DNA from: Acidimicrobiia bacterium
GTDB taxonomy: Bacteria > Actinomycetota > Acidimicrobiia > IMCC26256 > JAENVU01
Direction of reading: 5' to 3'
DNA length: 7,118 bases
Assembly (NCBI GenBank): GCA_017882945.1
Contig: JADGON010000258.1
Span: 1 to 7,118 of the forward strand
Shown in pieces: positions 6,527 through 7,118 of this stretch. The notes under the pieces are model-generated. The model saw only the letters and a list, made by a program, of their open reading frames with translations, was not told where the DNA came from and searched no databases. Every line of letters starts with the position of its first letter. Position 1 is the stretch's first letter. The translations under genes and the position numbers were made by a program.

Positions 6527-6532
6527 CCTCCT
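6527..6532 (-). promoter_or_regulatory. Shine-Dalgarno that fixes the hemerythrin start
   Basis: The minus strand reads AGGAGG, 5 bases before the GTG at 6521. This perfect site decides in favour of the short form of the hemerythrin protein over the longer reading frame that begins at 6764. Confidence 0.85.
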
Positions 6533-6630
6533 GGGTTTCGGGCGACCCCGGCGGGGCCGTGCTGCTTGCGTGGGACCATCCTGAAGCCCCTCCGGACCGC
6601 CCGCTCCTGAAGGACGCGTGAGCAAACGCT

Positions 6631-6656
6631 AAGAATTCCCTACTCGCAAGAATTCT
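6631..6656. promoter_or_regulatory. Candidate operator: paired AAGAATTC elements between divergent genes
   Basis: AAGAATTC occurs at 6631-6638 and 6648-6655, a direct repeat with 17-base phase. Because GAATTC is itself palindromic, the pair also reads as a 7-base inverted repeat, AGAATTC-N11-GAATTCT (6632-6638 and 6650-6656). AT-rich words repeated this way stand out in a GC-rich region. The element lies between the hemerythrin gene and the flavoprotein gene, 16 bases before the latter's start at 6672. That position suits a regulator acting on either gene. No known regulator is assigned. Confidence 0.45.
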
Positions 6657-6661
6657 GGCCT

Positions 6662-6666
6662 GGGAG
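6662..6666 (+). promoter_or_regulatory. Shine-Dalgarno of the PNPOx-like gene
   Basis: GGGAG lies 5 bases before the GTG at 6672. It favours that codon over the in-frame GTG at 6666, which overlaps this site and has no ribosome site of its own. Confidence 0.6.
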
Positions 6667-6671
6667 TGGAA

Positions 6672-7118
6672 GTGATCGATCCGGACGTGGCGGCACTCCT
6701 CGAATCGGGGGCGGTCACGTTCATCGGCACCGTGGACGGCCACGGCAATCCGGCTGCCGCGCACGCGTTCGGCATCAAGGTGCTCGACGGCGGCCTGCGC
6801 ATGCGCGTCACACTCAACGCCGAAGAGACCGCCGTGCTCGAGAACCTCGGCGAGACGGGAGTGGCTGCGATCGGCGCGACGGATGTCCCGACGTTGCGAT
6901 CGGTGCAGGTGAAGGGACGGGCCGCACCCGTCGAGCCGCTCACAGTCGACGACCGCCTCCGCTTCGATCGGTACCGCGCCGAGCTCTTCCAGGCGATCAA
7001 TGAGGTCGACGGCACACCGTTCGAGCTGCTCGGCCGGCTCGTTCCTCGCGAGCTGCTGGCCGTGGTCGTGACCGCCGAGGAGATCTACGACCAGACCCCC
7101 GGCCCCCAGGCGGGCGCC
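6672..7118 (+). CDS. Pyridoxamine 5'-phosphate oxidase-like split-barrel flavoprotein, end cut by window edge
   Basis: The frame from GTG 6672 gives 149 codons to the right edge with no stop. The sequence has the small PNPOx-like FMN-binding split-barrel layout: an N-terminal helix (LLESGAVTFIGT, 10-20), then HGNPAAAHAFGIKVLDGG, a short helix (ETAVLENL), a central strand (VQVKGRAAPV, 78-87), and a terminal EEIYDQTPGPQAGA (136-149) that resembles the conserved end of such proteins, so only a few residues are probably missing. These proteins bind FMN or F420 and act as oxidoreductases or cofactor-binding proteins; true pyridoxamine-phosphate oxidase activity should not be assumed, since most short family members differ. 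It is cytoplasmic. It diverges from the hemerythrin gene across 150 bases, so a shared redox control is possible. An alternative start at GTG 6666 would add two residues. Confidence 0.82.
   Translation, partial: MIDPDVAALLESGAVTFIGTVDGHGNPAAAHAFGIKVLDGGLRMRVTLNAEETAVLENLGETGVAAIGATDVPTLRSVQVKGRAAPVEPLTVDDRLRFDRYRAELFQAINEVDGTPFELLGRLVPRELLAVVVTAEEIYDQTPGPQAGA

Noticed and set aside
5530..6579. A 349-codon minus-strand frame running across the hemerythrin gene and hairpin
   Set aside because: It is out of frame with the HxxxE motifs, is Arg/Pro/Gly-rich, and crosses the terminator-like hairpin.
6607..6635. A rightward promoter for the flavoprotein gene (CTGAAG, 17 bases, TAAGAA)
   Set aside because: Each hexamer matches the consensus at only three of six bases, too weak to list as a feature.
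6522..6764. N-terminal extension of hemerythrin from the ATG at 6764
   Set aside because: No domain is visible, the segment overlaps the divergent control region and the flavoprotein gene, and the AGGAGG at 6527-6532 fits the GTG at 6521.

Overview
The window is GC-rich bacterial chromosome with dense, tightly packed genes and strong third-position G/C. A WhiB-family Fe-S regulator, found only in Actinobacteria and their phages, places it in that phylum. The gene mix (PhyH oxygenase, PNPOx-like flavoprotein, Wzx-type flippase) would suit an Acidimicrobiia-like or other environmental actinobacterium, but this finer placement is inference. I saw no RNA gene, insertion sequence, CRISPR array or phage signature.

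Layout. Positions 1-947 (minus) hold the N-terminal part of a phytanoyl-CoA dioxygenase-type Fe(II)/2-oxoglutarate oxygenase. It appears to carry an SCP2-like N-terminal domain and is cut by the left edge. A divergent intergenic region (948-1082) follows, with a good -10 box facing right. Next is a rightward two-gene unit with a 4-base ATGA overlap: a FemAB/BioF2-type GNAT acyltransferase (1083-2135) and a 774-residue protein (2132-4456) that joins a Wzx-like polysaccharide flippase to an APH-type small-molecule kinase. A whiB-family gene (4520-4861) follows 63 bases later behind a near-perfect Shine-Dalgarno, with a 19-base tandem duplication in the gap.

The right half is mostly leftward. 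A membrane-anchored FKBP peptidyl-prolyl isomerase (4886-5533) converges on whiB with 24 bases between the stop codons. A hemerythrin-HHE protein (5793-6521) comes next, with a long hairpin just past its stop. It diverges from a PNPOx-like split-barrel flavoprotein (6672 to the right edge); the 150-base region between them carries a paired AGAATTC/GAATTCT element.

How the genes may work together. The GNAT and flippase-kinase genes look like a cell-envelope glycan module: a transferase that aminoacylates or acylates, an exporter for a lipid-linked glycan, and a tethered kinase that could phosphorylate a sugar or alcohol on the cytoplasmic side. The extracytoplasmic FKBP could help fold envelope proteins, but nothing links it directly. 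The hemerythrin and flavoprotein genes share a divergent control region and both bind redox or oxygen cofactors, so joint control is plausible but unproven. The most unusual items are the flippase-kinase fusion and the apparent SCP2-PhyH fusion.
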